This document shows positions 17,177 to 26,762 of a stretch of DNA of 64,000 bases, piece after piece. Under the pieces are notes generated by a model, which saw nothing but the letters and a program-made list of their open reading frames with translations, had not been told where the DNA came from and made no database searches. The translations under genes were made by a program, and so were the position numbers. Numbering within the stretch: position 1 is the first letter of the stretch; each line of letters starts with the position of its first letter. The stretch is from positions 62,001 through 126,000 of the forward strand of contig CAVPMN010000003.1 of assembly GCA_963706425.1 (NCBI GenBank), written 5' to 3'. Source of the stretch: CAVPMN01 sp963706425 (GTDB lineage Bacteria; Actinomycetota; Acidimicrobiia; Acidimicrobiales; Acidimicrobilacustridaceae).

Positions 17177-18415
17177 GTGTTCGAGTGGACCGACGAGCAA
17201 CTGATGCTCAGGGATGCCGTGCGCCAGTTCATCGAGAAGGAGATCGTGCCCGTCCACGACGAGCTCGAGCACGGCGATCTGCCCCCCTACGACATCCTCC
17301 GCAAGCTGTTCTCCACGTTCGGCATGGACGCCGTGGCCCGCGAGGGGTTCAAGAAGCGCATCGAGTTCGAGCGGGCCGTCGAGGACGCCCTGGCCCGGGG
17401 CGAGACACCCCCCGAGAAGCCCGCCCGCGAAGGCGGTTCCGACCCGTCGTTCACCATGATCCCCATCATCGAGCTGTGCCGCTACTCGCCGGGCATGGTC
17501 ACGGCGATGGGCGTGTCGATGGGCCTCACCTCGGCCGCCATCAACAGCCGGGGCACCATCGCCCAGAAAGAGCGTTGGGTTCCCGAGCTGCTCACGCTCG
17601 AGAAGGTGGGCGCCTGGGCCATCACCGAGCCCAACTCCGGATCCGACGCCTTCGGGTCGATGAAGTCCACCGCCCGCCGCGATGGCGACGAGTACGTGCT
17701 GAACGGATCGAAGACGTTCATCACCAACGGGCCCTACGCCGACACGATCGTGTTCATCTGCAAGCTCGACGAGGGCAACCCGCCCGAAGACCGCAAGATC
17801 CTGAGCTTCGTGCTCGACCGGGGCATGCCCGGACTCGAGCAGACCAAGCCGCTGCGCAAGATGGGCATGCACAGCTCGCCCACCGGCGAGTTGTTCCTCT
17901 CCGACGTGCGGGTGGGCATCGACCGCCTGATCGGCGAGACCGAGGACGTGCCCTCCGGCGGGCGCGAAGGAGCGAAGGACACGTTCTCGATCGAGCGCTC
18001 GGGGGTGGCCGCCATGTCGCTCGGCATCATCGAGCAGTGCCTCGAGGTGTCGGTCGACTACGCGAAGAACCGCGTGCAGTTCGGCCAGCCCATCGGCAAC
18101 TTCCAGCTCATCCAGGAGAAGCTGGCCCGCATGGAGGTGCATCGCCTCAACGTGCAGAACCTGGTCTTCCGCTACATCGAGATGAGCGCCGCGGGCAAGG
18201 GCCTCACGCTGGCCGAGGCGTCGGCCATGAAGCTCTACTCGGCCCGGGCCGCCACCGAGGTGGCCATGGAGGCGGTGCAGCTCTTCGGGGGCAACGGCTA
18301 CATGTCCGAGTTCAAGGTCGAGCAGCTCGCTCGTGACGCCAAGGTGCTGCAGATCTACGCCGGCACCGACGAGATCCAGATCACCCACATCGCCAAAGAT
18401 CTGCTCCGCCGGTAA
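17177..18415 (+). CDS. Acyl-CoA dehydrogenase
   Basis: A flavoenzyme that oxidises acyl-CoA to enoyl-CoA. The 412-aa protein shows the family pattern: the FAD/substrate segment WAITEPNSGSDAFGSM, GSKTFITNGPYAD, KMGMHSSPTGELF, an arginine-containing helix (SVDYAKNRVQFGQPIGNFQ), and the C-terminal QLFGGNGYMSE...IYAGTDEIQ signature. An insertion rich in charged residues near 60-80 (ERAVEDALARGETPPEKPAR) is unusual. GTG 17177 has AAGGGGAGA upstream. The flippase gene follows 15 bp later and may be co-transcribed. Chain-length specificity unknown. Confidence 0.92.
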   Translation: MFEWTDEQLMLRDAVRQFIEKEIVPVHDELEHGDLPPYDILRKLFSTFGMDAVAREGFKKRIEFERAVEDALARGETPPEKPAREGGSDPSFTMIPIIELCRYSPGMVTAMGVSMGLTSAAINSRGTIAQKERWVPELLTLEKVGAWAITEPNSGSDAFGSMKSTARRDGDEYVLNGSKTFITNGPYADTIVFICKLDEGNPPEDRKILSFVLDRGMPGLEQTKPLRKMGMHSSPTGELFLSDVRVGIDRLIGETEDVPSGGREGAKDTFSIERSGVAAMSLGIIEQCLEVSVDYAKNRVQFGQPIGNFQLIQEKLARMEVHRLNVQNLVFRYIEMSAAGKGLTLAEASAMKLYSARAATEVAMEAVQLFGGNGYMSEFKVEQLARDAKVLQIYAGTDEIQITHIAKDLLRR

Positions 18416-18430
18416 GCCGGGAGGACCCTC

Positions 18431-19759
18431 CTGAGCAGCAACAGTCGGCTCGACGTCGGGCTCACGGCCGGCACCAACGTGGTGCTGGCGGTGTGCAACG
18501 CCGCGAGCGGCGTGCTGCTCGCTCGCGCCCTTGGGCCGACCGGCCGGGGCGAGGTAGCGGCCGTCCAGCTATGGGTGTTCTTCCTCACCACCATCGTGGT
18601 GCTCGGCATCCCCGACGCGGTCGTCTTCCTCGCCGCCCGCCGTCGCGCCGCAGCCGGCACCTATGTGACCTCGGCCGCCGCCCTCACCCTGCTGGCCTCG
18701 CTGCCGGTCATGGTCGTCGGCTGGCTGGTGCTGCCGGTCGTGTTGGCGTCGCAGTCGGACGCGACGGTCGACCTGGCGCGGGCCTTCCTCGTGTTCGTGC
18801 CCATCTACGCCATCGCTATCCAGCCGAGTCAGGGCCTGCGCGGTCTCGGCCGCTTCACGTGGTGGAACCTGTTGCGACTGCTGCCCGCCGTGCTGTGGGT
18901 CGGGGTGGCCGCGGCGGCCATCCTGGTCGACGAGCGCAACCCGACCTTCGTGATCTACGGGTTCGTCGCCGCCTGGCTGATCACGCTCGTCACCACGATC
19001 GCGGTGGCCGTGCCGGTGCTCGGCCGACCGTTTCGGGTGGACGTCGGCACGTGGGGTCCGATGCTCCGCTACGGCCTGCCGCTGCTCGTCGCCTCGGTGC
19101 CCCAGTGGCTCAACTTTCGCCTCGACCAGCTGCTGTTGGCCGCGTTCGTCGAGAGCCGTGAGCTCGGTCTCTACGTGGTGGCGGTGGCCTGGGCCGGCCT
19201 GGTGACCCCGCTCGTCAACGCCATCGGTGTGGTGCTGTTCCCGCGACTGGCTGCGGAGCACGAAGCGGAGGTGCAGCACCGGATGCTGTTCCGCGTCGTG
19301 CGGATCACGATGGTCGTGGTGGGGGCGTTGGTGCTCATCCTCCTCGTGCTCACGCCGGTGGCGATCCCGCTCTTCTTCGGCCAGGCGTTCACGGATGCCA
19401 TCCCGGTGGCGGTGATCCTCGTGGTGGCGTCGGGGGCGCTCGCGCTGAACTTCGTGCTCGAGGAGGGGTTCCGAGGCCTCGGTCGGCCGACCGAGGTGTT
19501 GCGGGCCGAGGTGGGTGGGCTGATCGGCACCGCCGTGGTGCTGGCCGCGTTGCTGCCGGCGTTCGGCATCGTCGGTGCGGCCATCGCGTCGCTGGCGGGT
19601 TACCTGCTCACCACCGCGGTGTTGATGCGGCGCCTCTCAGGCGTGGTGGATGGTGGTGTGATCACCCGGAGCATCCCGGGTCGGGAGGACCTCGGCGAGG
19701 TGGTGGGCGCGGCCCGGCAGATGGCCGGGCGGGTGCTCAACCGTTCGGGCCGCCGGTGA
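18431..19759 (+). CDS. Polysaccharide flippase (Wzx/MATE-like), probable CTG start
   Basis: About 442 aa with 12-14 hydrophobic helices, matching the polysaccharide biosynthesis/MurJ-Wzx type (LTAGTNVVLAVCNAASGVLL, ARALGPTGRGEVAAV, FRLDQLLLAAFVESRELGLY). It would flip lipid-linked repeat units across the membrane. Between the upstream stop codon and the first helix the only plausible starts are CTG 18431, with GGGAGGA 6 nt upstream, and GTG 18479, which has no ribosome site and would cut into helix 1. CTG was chosen. The last 23 bp overlap the convergent kinase gene. Confidence 0.82.
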   Translation: MSSNSRLDVGLTAGTNVVLAVCNAASGVLLARALGPTGRGEVAAVQLWVFFLTTIVVLGIPDAVVFLAARRRAAAGTYVTSAAALTLLASLPVMVVGWLVLPVVLASQSDATVDLARAFLVFVPIYAIAIQPSQGLRGLGRFTWWNLLRLLPAVLWVGVAAAAILVDERNPTFVIYGFVAAWLITLVTTIAVAVPVLGRPFRVDVGTWGPMLRYGLPLLVASVPQWLNFRLDQLLLAAFVESRELGLYVVAVAWAGLVTPLVNAIGVVLFPRLAAEHEAEVQHRMLFRVVRITMVVVGALVLILLVLTPVAIPLFFGQAFTDAIPVAVILVVASGALALNFVLEEGFRGLGRPTEVLRAEVGGLIGTAVVLAALLPAFGIVGAAIASLAGYLLTTAVLMRRLSGVVDGGVITRSIPGREDLGEVVGAARQMAGRVLNRSGRR

Positions 19760-21474
19760 CGGTCGGCTGCGCGCTCGCCGGCGGCGACGGGCGAGTGGCC
19801 GCCGGCTCCTTGGCTCGCTTGGTGCCGTTGCTCGGGGGAGCGGTGCTCGACTTGCCCCGCATCGGGCTCCACCGTGATCGGGTCGGTTCGGGCGTGCCGT
19901 AGCCGTAGCCGTAGCCGCGCTCGATGGCGCCGCCGTTCATGACCACGCCGATGAGCGGCGCCTCGACCTGTTGCAGCAACTCGGCGGAGCGCTGCACCTC
20001 TTTGCGGGTGGTCGAGCCCACGGTGACCACCAGGATGCAGGCGTCGACCACGTCGGACACGACAAGGGCGTCGGCGACCGGGAGCACGGGTGGGGTGTCG
20101 ATGATGACCAGGTCGCCCGCCTCGCTGATGGCCTTGATGAGCTCGTGCGCCCGCCGGCTCGAGAGCAGCTCGGACGGATCGGGCGGCTTGGGGCCCGACG
20201 CCAGCACACGGAGGCGGTCGAGGCCGGGCACCGCCTGGATGGCGTTGACGAGGGGCACGTCACCGACCAGCACCGAGGTGAAACCGACCGCGTTGGGAAG
20301 ACCGAAGAACTCGTGCACGCGAGGACGTCGGAGATCGCAGTCGATGAGGATCACCCGCTGGCCGGCGCGCGCCAGCGCCACGGCCAGGTTGGTGGCGGTG
20401 GTGGACTTGCCGTCCTGGGACCGCGGGCTGGTGACCTGCACGGTGCGGATCGAGCGGCCCAAGCTGACGAACTGCACCGAGGTGCGCAAGGTGCGGTAGG
20501 CCTCGGCGAGGGGTGACGCGGGTTGTTCGATCGACACCAGATGGGCTTCGGTGCGGTTGCGCCACTCGGTCATGCGGGGGATGACCGCCAGCACGGGGAC
20601 CCCGCCGGTGGCGGTGAGCAGGTCGGCCTGGTTCTTGATGGAGTCGTCGAGGTACTCGAGCAGGAAGGCGGCCGCGATGCCGAGCAGCAGCCCGAGGGCG
20701 GCGCCGCCGAGCGCGTCGCGGCTCGGGTTGGGGCGGAACGGCGACGAGGGCTCGCGGGCCGGTGTGATGATCTCGGGCCCACCGCCCTGCGGCGAGTTGG
20801 GCGCCGACGCCGATCTCGTCGAGGCTCTTCTGGAGGGCCGCCTCCTGGGTGATCAGGGCGGTGCGGCGGGCTCGCGTGCCGCCGTCGTCGGAGGTGACCA
20901 CCCCGTCCTCGTTGGTGGAGGTGGTGGTGGTGCCGATGCCCTGCTCGTCGAGAGCGGCGAGCTGGGCCCGGATGTCGTCGAGCTTGGTCTGGATGGCGGC
21001 TGAGGTGGCGACATAGTCGGCCAGGGTCGAGTCGCGGCGGGTGTCGATGTAGGCCTGGGCGTAGGTGTTGGCGATCTCCGCGGCCCGCGCCGGGTCGGCG
21101 TTGACGGCGTTGACCTGCAGCACCGAGCCGCGACCCACCACCGATGCCGAGGCGGATCCGCCATACGGGAGGCGCTCTCGGGCCAGCTGCTTGACCGCTT
21201 CGCCGTTGAAGAACTGCAGCTCGATCTCGGCGGCCAGATCGGCGTTGATCCGGCTGTTGGAGGCCTCGAACTCCGTGGTGGGCGAGGTCTGCTGGATCAG
21301 GATCTTGGCGGTGGAGGAGTAGAGCGGCGTCTGTGACAGCGAGAACGCCAGCGCCCCCAGGGTGCACACGACCGTGCACGCCACGACCACCCAGATGCGG
21401 CGACGGAGCACCGCCAGGTAGTCCTTCAGCTCCAGATGTGAGGACGCGGCGTTACCCGGGGTGTTCGAAACCAT
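19737..21474 (-). CDS. Wzz chain-length domain fused to BY-kinase (capsular tyrosine autokinase), one frameshift
   Basis: Controls polysaccharide chain length and export. The N-terminal Wzz domain has two membrane helices flanking an external region (LKDYLAVLRRRIWVVVACTV near residue 15; second helix in the repaired frame near 240). The C-terminal half is a bacterial tyrosine kinase: Walker A SQDGKSTTATNLA, A' VILIDCDLRRPRV, B DLVIIDTPPVLPVAD, and a Tyr cluster GYGYGYG near the end. An indel at about 20784-20790 splits it; repaired length is about 579 aa, normal for the fusion. ATG 21474 has no ribosome site but a TACGCT -10 9 nt upstream, suggesting a leaderless transcript. Confidence 0.88.
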
Positions 21475-21483
21475 GCACAGGGG

Positions 21484-21493
21484 AGCGTAGTCT
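21484..21493. promoter_or_regulatory. Overlapping divergent -10 elements
   Basis: Minus-strand TACGCT (21489-21484) lies 9 nt before the kinase ATG. Plus-strand TAGTCT (21488-21493) shares two bases with it and faces the glycosyltransferase operon about 100 nt downstream. Polymerase could occupy only one at a time. Confidence 0.45.
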
Positions 21494-21590
21494 GCCCCGA
21501 TCTGCCCGCCAGCGCAGTGGGGCCCGCGTCGGGCCGGCCCGGCCTCGCCCCGGCGCTCCCGGCGGCGTCGACGTACGAGGAGAGCGACTG

Positions 21591-22766
21591 GTGGCCACCC
21601 GCGTGGCGATTGTGGTCTCGCATCCGATCCAGTACCAGGCCCCGCTGTTCGTGCGGTTGGCGGAGCGGGCGGTCGTCGACCTCGAGGTGCTCTTCCTCAG
21701 CCACCACGGTGTCGAAGCATCGCTCGATCCCGGGTTCGGCCGCGAGGTGCGCTACGACGTGCCGCTCACCGAGGGCTATCCGCACCGTTTCGTCGCCAAC
21801 TGGTCGCCGGCGCCGTCGATCGACACCTTCGCGGGCCTGGTCAACGTCCCGATCGCCCGTCAGTTGGCCCGAGGCCGCTACGACGCGGTGCTCGTGCACG
21901 GCTACGCCCACCTCACCGACTGGCTGGTGGCGTCGACCGCTCGGGTGGTGGGCGTGCCCTATCTGCTGCGCGGCGAAACCCTCGACACCCCTCCCGCGGG
22001 CCGGGCCACCGCGTCGTGGCGCCGCAAGCGGGCGGTGCTCGGCCCGCTCGTCGCCGGCGCCCACCAGTGCCTGGCGATCGGTCTGCGCAGTGCTCGATAC
22101 TGGCTCGAGATGGGTGCCCGACCCTCGCAGATCGGCTGGGCGCCCTACTCGGTCGACAACGAGCGCTTCGTCGCCGGCGCGGTGCAGGCTCGCGCCGATC
22201 GCCATCGGCGGTTGACCGCCCTGGGGCTCGATCCCGAGCGACCGGTCGCCCTGTTCGCCGCCAAGCTCGACCCTGGCAAGCGGGTGCTCGACTTCGTCGC
22301 CGCTGGCGACCGGCTCGACGGCCGGGCCTCGTTCGTCGTCGTGGGCGACGGTGCCCAGCGAGGCGAGCTCGACGCGCTGCTCGCCGACCGACCATGGCTG
22401 CGTTCGGTCGGGTTCGCCAACCAGAGCGAGATGCCTGGCTGGTACGGGTTGGCCGACATCTACGTCCTGCCTTCCGCCAGCGACGGCGGCTGGCGCGAGA
22501 CCTGGGGGCTCGGTGTGAACGAGGCCATGGCATCGGGCGCGGTGCCGGTGGTGAGCGACCAGGTGGGCTGCGCGCCCGATCTGGTCGACGGTGGCGCGGG
22601 ATGCGTCGTCGCGGCGCGGGATCCGGCTGCCATCGCCGAGGCGATCCTGAGCCTGCTCGATCGCACGCGGCGCGCCGCCATGCGGGCCGAGGGGCGTCGG
22701 CGCCTCGATCGCTACAGCCTCGACGCCACCGCTGCGGGGATCGAACAGGCGGTGCTCTCGGCGTGA
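21591..22766 (+). CDS. Glycosyltransferase family 4
   Basis: A 391-aa cytoplasmic GT-B enzyme and first gene of a four-gene operon. The N-terminal Rossmann domain begins VAIVVSHPIQYQAPLF, an opening seen in GT4 enzymes of polysaccharide loci. The C-terminal domain carries FAAKLDPGKRVLDFV, VVGDG, and the sugar-nucleotide Glu motif region RETWGLGVNEAMASG. GTG 21591 has GAGGAGAG upstream. Its stop codon overlaps the next start (GTGA). Donor and acceptor sugars cannot be predicted from the sequence. Confidence 0.87.
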   Translation: MATRVAIVVSHPIQYQAPLFVRLAERAVVDLEVLFLSHHGVEASLDPGFGREVRYDVPLTEGYPHRFVANWSPAPSIDTFAGLVNVPIARQLARGRYDAVLVHGYAHLTDWLVASTARVVGVPYLLRGETLDTPPAGRATASWRRKRAVLGPLVAGAHQCLAIGLRSARYWLEMGARPSQIGWAPYSVDNERFVAGAVQARADRHRRLTALGLDPERPVALFAAKLDPGKRVLDFVAAGDRLDGRASFVVVGDGAQRGELDALLADRPWLRSVGFANQSEMPGWYGLADIYVLPSASDGGWRETWGLGVNEAMASGAVPVVSDQVGCAPDLVDGGAGCVVAARDPAAIAEAILSLLDRTRRAAMRAEGRRRLDRYSLDATAAGIEQAVLSA

Positions 22767-23821
22767 GCGCGCCGCGTGTTCTGTTCCTCGCGTCGGACCC
22801 TGGGGGCGTGGGCGGTATCCAGCGGTATGGCACCTGGCTCATCGACGCCCTCTCGCAGCTAGGCCCGCTCGACGTGGTCGACCTGGCGGCCGCGCGTCGC
22901 GGCGGTCGAGTGGGCGCGCTGGGCGCTGGGCTCGACGCATGGGCCCGCTGCCATCCCGACCTGGTGGTGGTGGGGCACGTGTCGTTCGGGCCGGCGGCTG
23001 TTCCCCAGTTGGCGTCGGGCCGGCCGGCGGTGGTGGTCGCCTACGGCATCGAGGTGTGGGGCGGGCCGTCGCGTCGCGTCGACGGCACGTTGCGCGCCGC
23101 CACCGAGGTGTGGCCTATCTCGACCTTCACCGCCCACGAGGTGGCCCGGCGTGTGCCCGGCGCACGGGTGGGTCCGGTGCTCGGGGGCGGCGTCGAGGAC
23201 ATCTTCTTCGGCGATGACCCCGGCAGCCCACCTCCGTCGGCACGCGATGTCGGGCTGAGCGTGCTGGTGGTCACCCGCCTCGACGACCTCGCCTACAAGG
23301 GCATCGACACCTGTCTCGACGCGCTCCAGCGGCTCGGGGCGGGCGCCGGCGTCGAGCTACGGATCGTCGGTGACGGCCCGGCTGCACCCGAGCTGTCGAC
23401 GTTGGTGCGATCCCGCGGCCTCGACGGTCAGGTGTGTCAACTCGGCGCGCTCGACGACGATGCGTTGCGCGACGAGTACCGCAGCGCCGACGTGGTGGTG
23501 CTGCTCAGCCGGTTCCGCCGGGGCGGGCAGCCTCGTGGAGAGGGGCTCGGCATCGTGCCGCTCGAGGCGGGTGCCGCGGGCACGCCGGCGATCGTCAGCG
23601 CCATCGGTGGCACGGTCGACACGGTCGACGACGGCCGCACCGGCTGGTGGCTCGATCCCGACGATGTCGCCGGCCTGGCGGCGTTGCTCGGACGTCTGCT
23701 CGCCGAGCCTTCGCTGCTTCGCGAACGAGGTGCGGCCGCCCGCCAGTTCGTCCGTGAGGTGCACGGACGCGCCGCCTTCCGGCGGCGCGTCGGCGCGGCC
23801 GTCGCCGAGGTGATGACCTGA
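22763..23821 (+). CDS. Glycosyltransferase family 4
   Basis: A 352-aa GT-B enzyme beginning VLFLASDPGGVGGIQRYG, the glycine-rich loop typical of GT4 acceptor domains. Later motifs are VVTRLDDLAYKGIDTCLDA, IVGDGPAAPEL, and RGEGLGIVPLEAGAAGTPAI containing the E-x7-E-like nucleotide-sugar site. It starts in a GTGA overlap with the previous gene and its stop codon shares one base with the start of the amidotransferase gene (TGATG), indicating translational coupling. It probably adds one sugar of the repeat unit. Confidence 0.87.
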   Translation: MSAPRVLFLASDPGGVGGIQRYGTWLIDALSQLGPLDVVDLAAARRGGRVGALGAGLDAWARCHPDLVVVGHVSFGPAAVPQLASGRPAVVVAYGIEVWGGPSRRVDGTLRAATEVWPISTFTAHEVARRVPGARVGPVLGGGVEDIFFGDDPGSPPPSARDVGLSVLVVTRLDDLAYKGIDTCLDALQRLGAGAGVELRIVGDGPAAPELSTLVRSRGLDGQVCQLGALDDDALRDEYRSADVVVLLSRFRRGGQPRGEGLGIVPLEAGAAGTPAIVSAIGGTVDTVDDGRTGWWLDPDDVAGLAALLGRLLAEPSLLRERGAAARQFVREVHGRAAFRRRVGAAVAEVMT

Positions 23822-25617
23822 TGTGTGGCATCGCAGGCGTCGTCGATGGCGGGGGAGCGCTCGGCCCAGATGTCGTCGAACGGCTCAACGGCTGTCAGCA
23901 GCATCGAGGGCCGGACGATCAGGTGGTCACCGAGGTCGGCTCGTTCGTGCTCGGCAACACGAGGCTCGCCGTGCAGGACCCCACGCCGGCGGGGAATCAG
24001 CCGTTCCGTCATCCCGACGGTTCGATCGTGGTGGTCTTCAACGGCGAGATCTACAACTTCCGCTCCCTGGCGCGTGAGGCAGGTCTCGAGCTGCGCTCGG
24101 GTTGCGACGGCGAGGTGATCCCCTTGCTCTGGGCTCGCTACGGGCCCGAGTGCCTCACCCGCTTCCGGGGGATGTTCGCCATGGCAGTGGTCGACCGGCG
24201 CGCCGATCGCATGTTCCTGGCGCGCGATCCGTTCGGCATCAAGCCCCTCCATTGGCGTCGGCTCGAAGCAGGCGTGGTGTTCGCTTCTGAGCCCGGCCCG
24301 CTCGCCCGGCTGGCCGACCCGCCTCTGCTCGACCCTGCCGCTGTCGCCGGCTTCCTCCGGTTCGGCAGCGTGCCGCTGGGCCGCACGCCCTGGCTCGATG
24401 TGCAGAGCATCGCGCCCGGTGGCTGTGTGAGCTTCGACCGCGATGGTCGCGTGCGCGACGAGCTGTCCGTGCCGGCGATCGCCGCCAGCGCCGATCCCGC
24501 CGAGCGGACGGCCGACGAGACCCGTCGCGCGGTGCTCAGCGCGGTGGGCGCGTGTCTCCATGCCGACGTACCGACGGCGCTGTTGCTGTCGGCCGGCGTC
24601 GACTCGTCGATCATCGCCGCGTCGGCCCGACGGCTGGGCGTCACGCTGCGCTGCCTCACCGTGAGCAGTGCGCATCCTGAGATCCCGGACGAATCAGACC
24701 TGGCACGCGAGACGGCCCGCCACTACCAGCACGACCACGAGACGGTGAACGCGACGATCGACGAGCAGGTCGTCGACGAGTTCCTCGCGGCGATGCAGCA
24801 GCCCTCCATCGACGGTCTGAACACGTTCCTCGTGTGCCGCGCGGTTGCCAAGGCGGGATTCAAGGTGGCGCTCTCGGGACTCGGAGCCGACGAGGCGCTC
24901 GGTGGCTATCGAGCCGCCCGGCTGTTGCCGGCGCTGCGGATGCTGCGTGGGTTCGACCGCCTACCCACCAGCCTCGGCTCGGGGGTGGCTCGGCTGATCG
25001 AGTCGCGTGTGGGCGATCCGGCCAAATCGCGCCGGCTGCTGGCGCGCACCGGCCCACGCGACGCCGCAGGGCTGGTTCGCCTGAGCCGAGAGCTGTTCGC
25101 ACCCGACGTGGTTGCCGCGCTGATCGGCAGGGACGCGGCGGCGACCGAGCCATCGGTCGGTGTGCTCGGCGCCGCTGCCCGCTCGCCCGTCGACTACCGG
25201 GCGATGGCTGCGGCCGAGCTGGCCCTGTACCTGCAGCCCATGCTCCTGCCCGACGCCGACGGCTTCTCGATGGCGTCGTCGATCGAGCTGCGCGTGCCGT
25301 TCGTCGACCGCGAGTTCTTCGGGGCGATGCTCAGCGGCGACCGGCCGATCGGCAAGCGCGGCCTGGTCTCGGCGCTTGACGACCCCCACCTCACCAACCT
25401 GGCCCGCCGTGCGAAGACGGGCTTCGCGCTGCCGATGCGACGATGGATGCAATCGGGCCCGCTGCGCGAGGTTGTGGCGAACGCTCGTCGCCCTGATGCA
25501 CCCCTGTGGGAGGTCGTCGACCGCACCGCCGGTCTGCCGCTGCTCGACGGCACCGCCGAGCGATGGTCCGAGCCATGGGCCCTTGCCGTGCTCGACGCCT
25601 GGCTGCGACGGCGATGA
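23821..25617 (+). CDS. Asparagine synthase-like amidotransferase (glutamine-hydrolysing)
   Basis: A 598-aa protein of the AsnB type: N-terminal Ntn glutaminase (Cys2 nucleophile in MCGIAGVV; NGEIYNF; KPLHWRR) and C-terminal ATP-pyrophosphatase (LLLSAGVDSSIIA, a variant of SGGxDS, near 255; ALSGLGADEALGGY; SIELRVPFVDREF). In polysaccharide loci such proteins usually amidate a uronic acid or similar sugar rather than make free asparagine. That role is inferred from its position inside a glycosyltransferase operon. Its stop codon overlaps the next gene by ATGA. Confidence 0.88.
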   Translation: MCGIAGVVDGGGALGPDVVERLNGCQQHRGPDDQVVTEVGSFVLGNTRLAVQDPTPAGNQPFRHPDGSIVVVFNGEIYNFRSLAREAGLELRSGCDGEVIPLLWARYGPECLTRFRGMFAMAVVDRRADRMFLARDPFGIKPLHWRRLEAGVVFASEPGPLARLADPPLLDPAAVAGFLRFGSVPLGRTPWLDVQSIAPGGCVSFDRDGRVRDELSVPAIAASADPAERTADETRRAVLSAVGACLHADVPTALLLSAGVDSSIIAASARRLGVTLRCLTVSSAHPEIPDESDLARETARHYQHDHETVNATIDEQVVDEFLAAMQQPSIDGLNTFLVCRAVAKAGFKVALSGLGADEALGGYRAARLLPALRMLRGFDRLPTSLGSGVARLIESRVGDPAKSRRLLARTGPRDAAGLVRLSRELFAPDVVAALIGRDAAATEPSVGVLGAAARSPVDYRAMAAAELALYLQPMLLPDADGFSMASSIELRVPFVDREFFGAMLSGDRPIGKRGLVSALDDPHLTNLARRAKTGFALPMRRWMQSGPLREVVANARRPDAPLWEVVDRTAGLPLLDGTAERWSEPWALAVLDAWLRRR

Positions 25618-26762
25618 ACGTGGCGCCACATGGGTCGACGCCAACGCATCCGGTGGCGCTGCACGTCAACGCCGTCGGCGCGGTGATGGGTGGCGCCCGC
25701 CGTCATCTGGCGCCATTCATCGCGGCCGTGGTGGCGGCGCGACCGGAGTGGTCGGTGACGCTCTGGGTGAGCGCCGGCGTCGACCCCTCGCCATTCCCGG
25801 GCACCGTCGACGTCCGGGTGGTGCCCCGGCTCGATCCGGCCCGCCGCATCTGGTGGGAGTCGACCGCGTTGGTCCACGAGGTGCGCGCCGACGACCGGGC
25901 GGTGCTCGTGAATCTCACCAACTCCGGGCCGCTGCGGTCGAGTCGGTTGTCGCTGGTCTACCAGCGCAACCCGATCTGGTTCGATCCGAGCTGGGTGGCC
26001 GGACGCGGCTTGGCGTTCCGTGTCGAGGCCATGGCTCGCCGGCTGGTCGCCTACGCGCAGATACGCGCCGCCACCGCCGTCGTCGTGCCGAGCACCGCCA
26101 TGGCCGGTTACCTGGCGTGCTGGCGGGGTGCACCCCGTACACCGGTGGTCGTGATCCCCCATGCGGTCGACACCGATCGCTTCCGGTTCGAGTCGCGGCC
26201 GTGGCCGCCGCCGAGCGACCGACGGCTTCGCCTCTTGTCGGTCAGCCACGGGGCACCTCACAAGGGCCAGGAGCTCCTGCCGGCCCTTCTGGCGACGTTG
26301 CTCGAACGCGACATCGACGCCGACGTGTGGCTCACCGTCGATCGGGCCGACGCCCCCGCCTACGTCGACCGGCTGCGATCCGAGGCGGCCAGTCTCCGCG
26401 TGGGCGACCGCTTCCACCTGCTCGGGCGAGTCGACGACGTCGAGCGGCTCTATCGCGAAGCCGACGTGATGGTGTTCCCGTCGCTCACCGAGTCGTTCGG
26501 GTTCCCCGTGCTCGAAGCGATGGCCGCCGGCCTCCCGGTGGTGGCTTCCCACATCGCCTCGTCGGTCGAGCTGCTGGGCGACGACGGGTGGTGGTTCACC
26601 CCCGGTTCCGTCGACGGCGCGGCCGATGCCTTGGGTCAGGCCCTCGCGGCGTCGGGGAGCGAGATGGACGGCCGTCTGACCCGATCGGCCGAGCGGGCGG
26701 GTGCGCTCACCTGGGCAGCGAACGCGGCGGCGCTGATAGCGGAGATCGAGCGGCGCTGGTGA
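25614..26762 (+). CDS. Glycosyltransferase family 4
   Basis: A 382-aa GT-B enzyme and last gene of the plus-strand operon. Features: VGAVMGGARRHLAPFI donor-loop region, VVIPHAVDTDRF linker, SHGAPHKGQELLPALL, and FPSLTESFGFPVLEAMAAGLPVVAS, the classic E-x7-E motif. It starts at ATG 25614 overlapping the amidotransferase stop codon. Its 3' end overlaps the convergent polymerase gene by 56 bp, which is long for two real genes, but both ends look genuine. Confidence 0.88.
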   Translation: MNVAPHGSTPTHPVALHVNAVGAVMGGARRHLAPFIAAVVAARPEWSVTLWVSAGVDPSPFPGTVDVRVVPRLDPARRIWWESTALVHEVRADDRAVLVNLTNSGPLRSSRLSLVYQRNPIWFDPSWVAGRGLAFRVEAMARRLVAYAQIRAATAVVVPSTAMAGYLACWRGAPRTPVVVIPHAVDTDRFRFESRPWPPPSDRRLRLLSVSHGAPHKGQELLPALLATLLERDIDADVWLTVDRADAPAYVDRLRSEAASLRVGDRFHLLGRVDDVERLYREADVMVFPSLTESFGFPVLEAMAAGLPVVASHIASSVELLGDDGWWFTPGSVDGAADALGQALAASGSEMDGRLTRSAERAGALTWAANAAALIAEIERRW

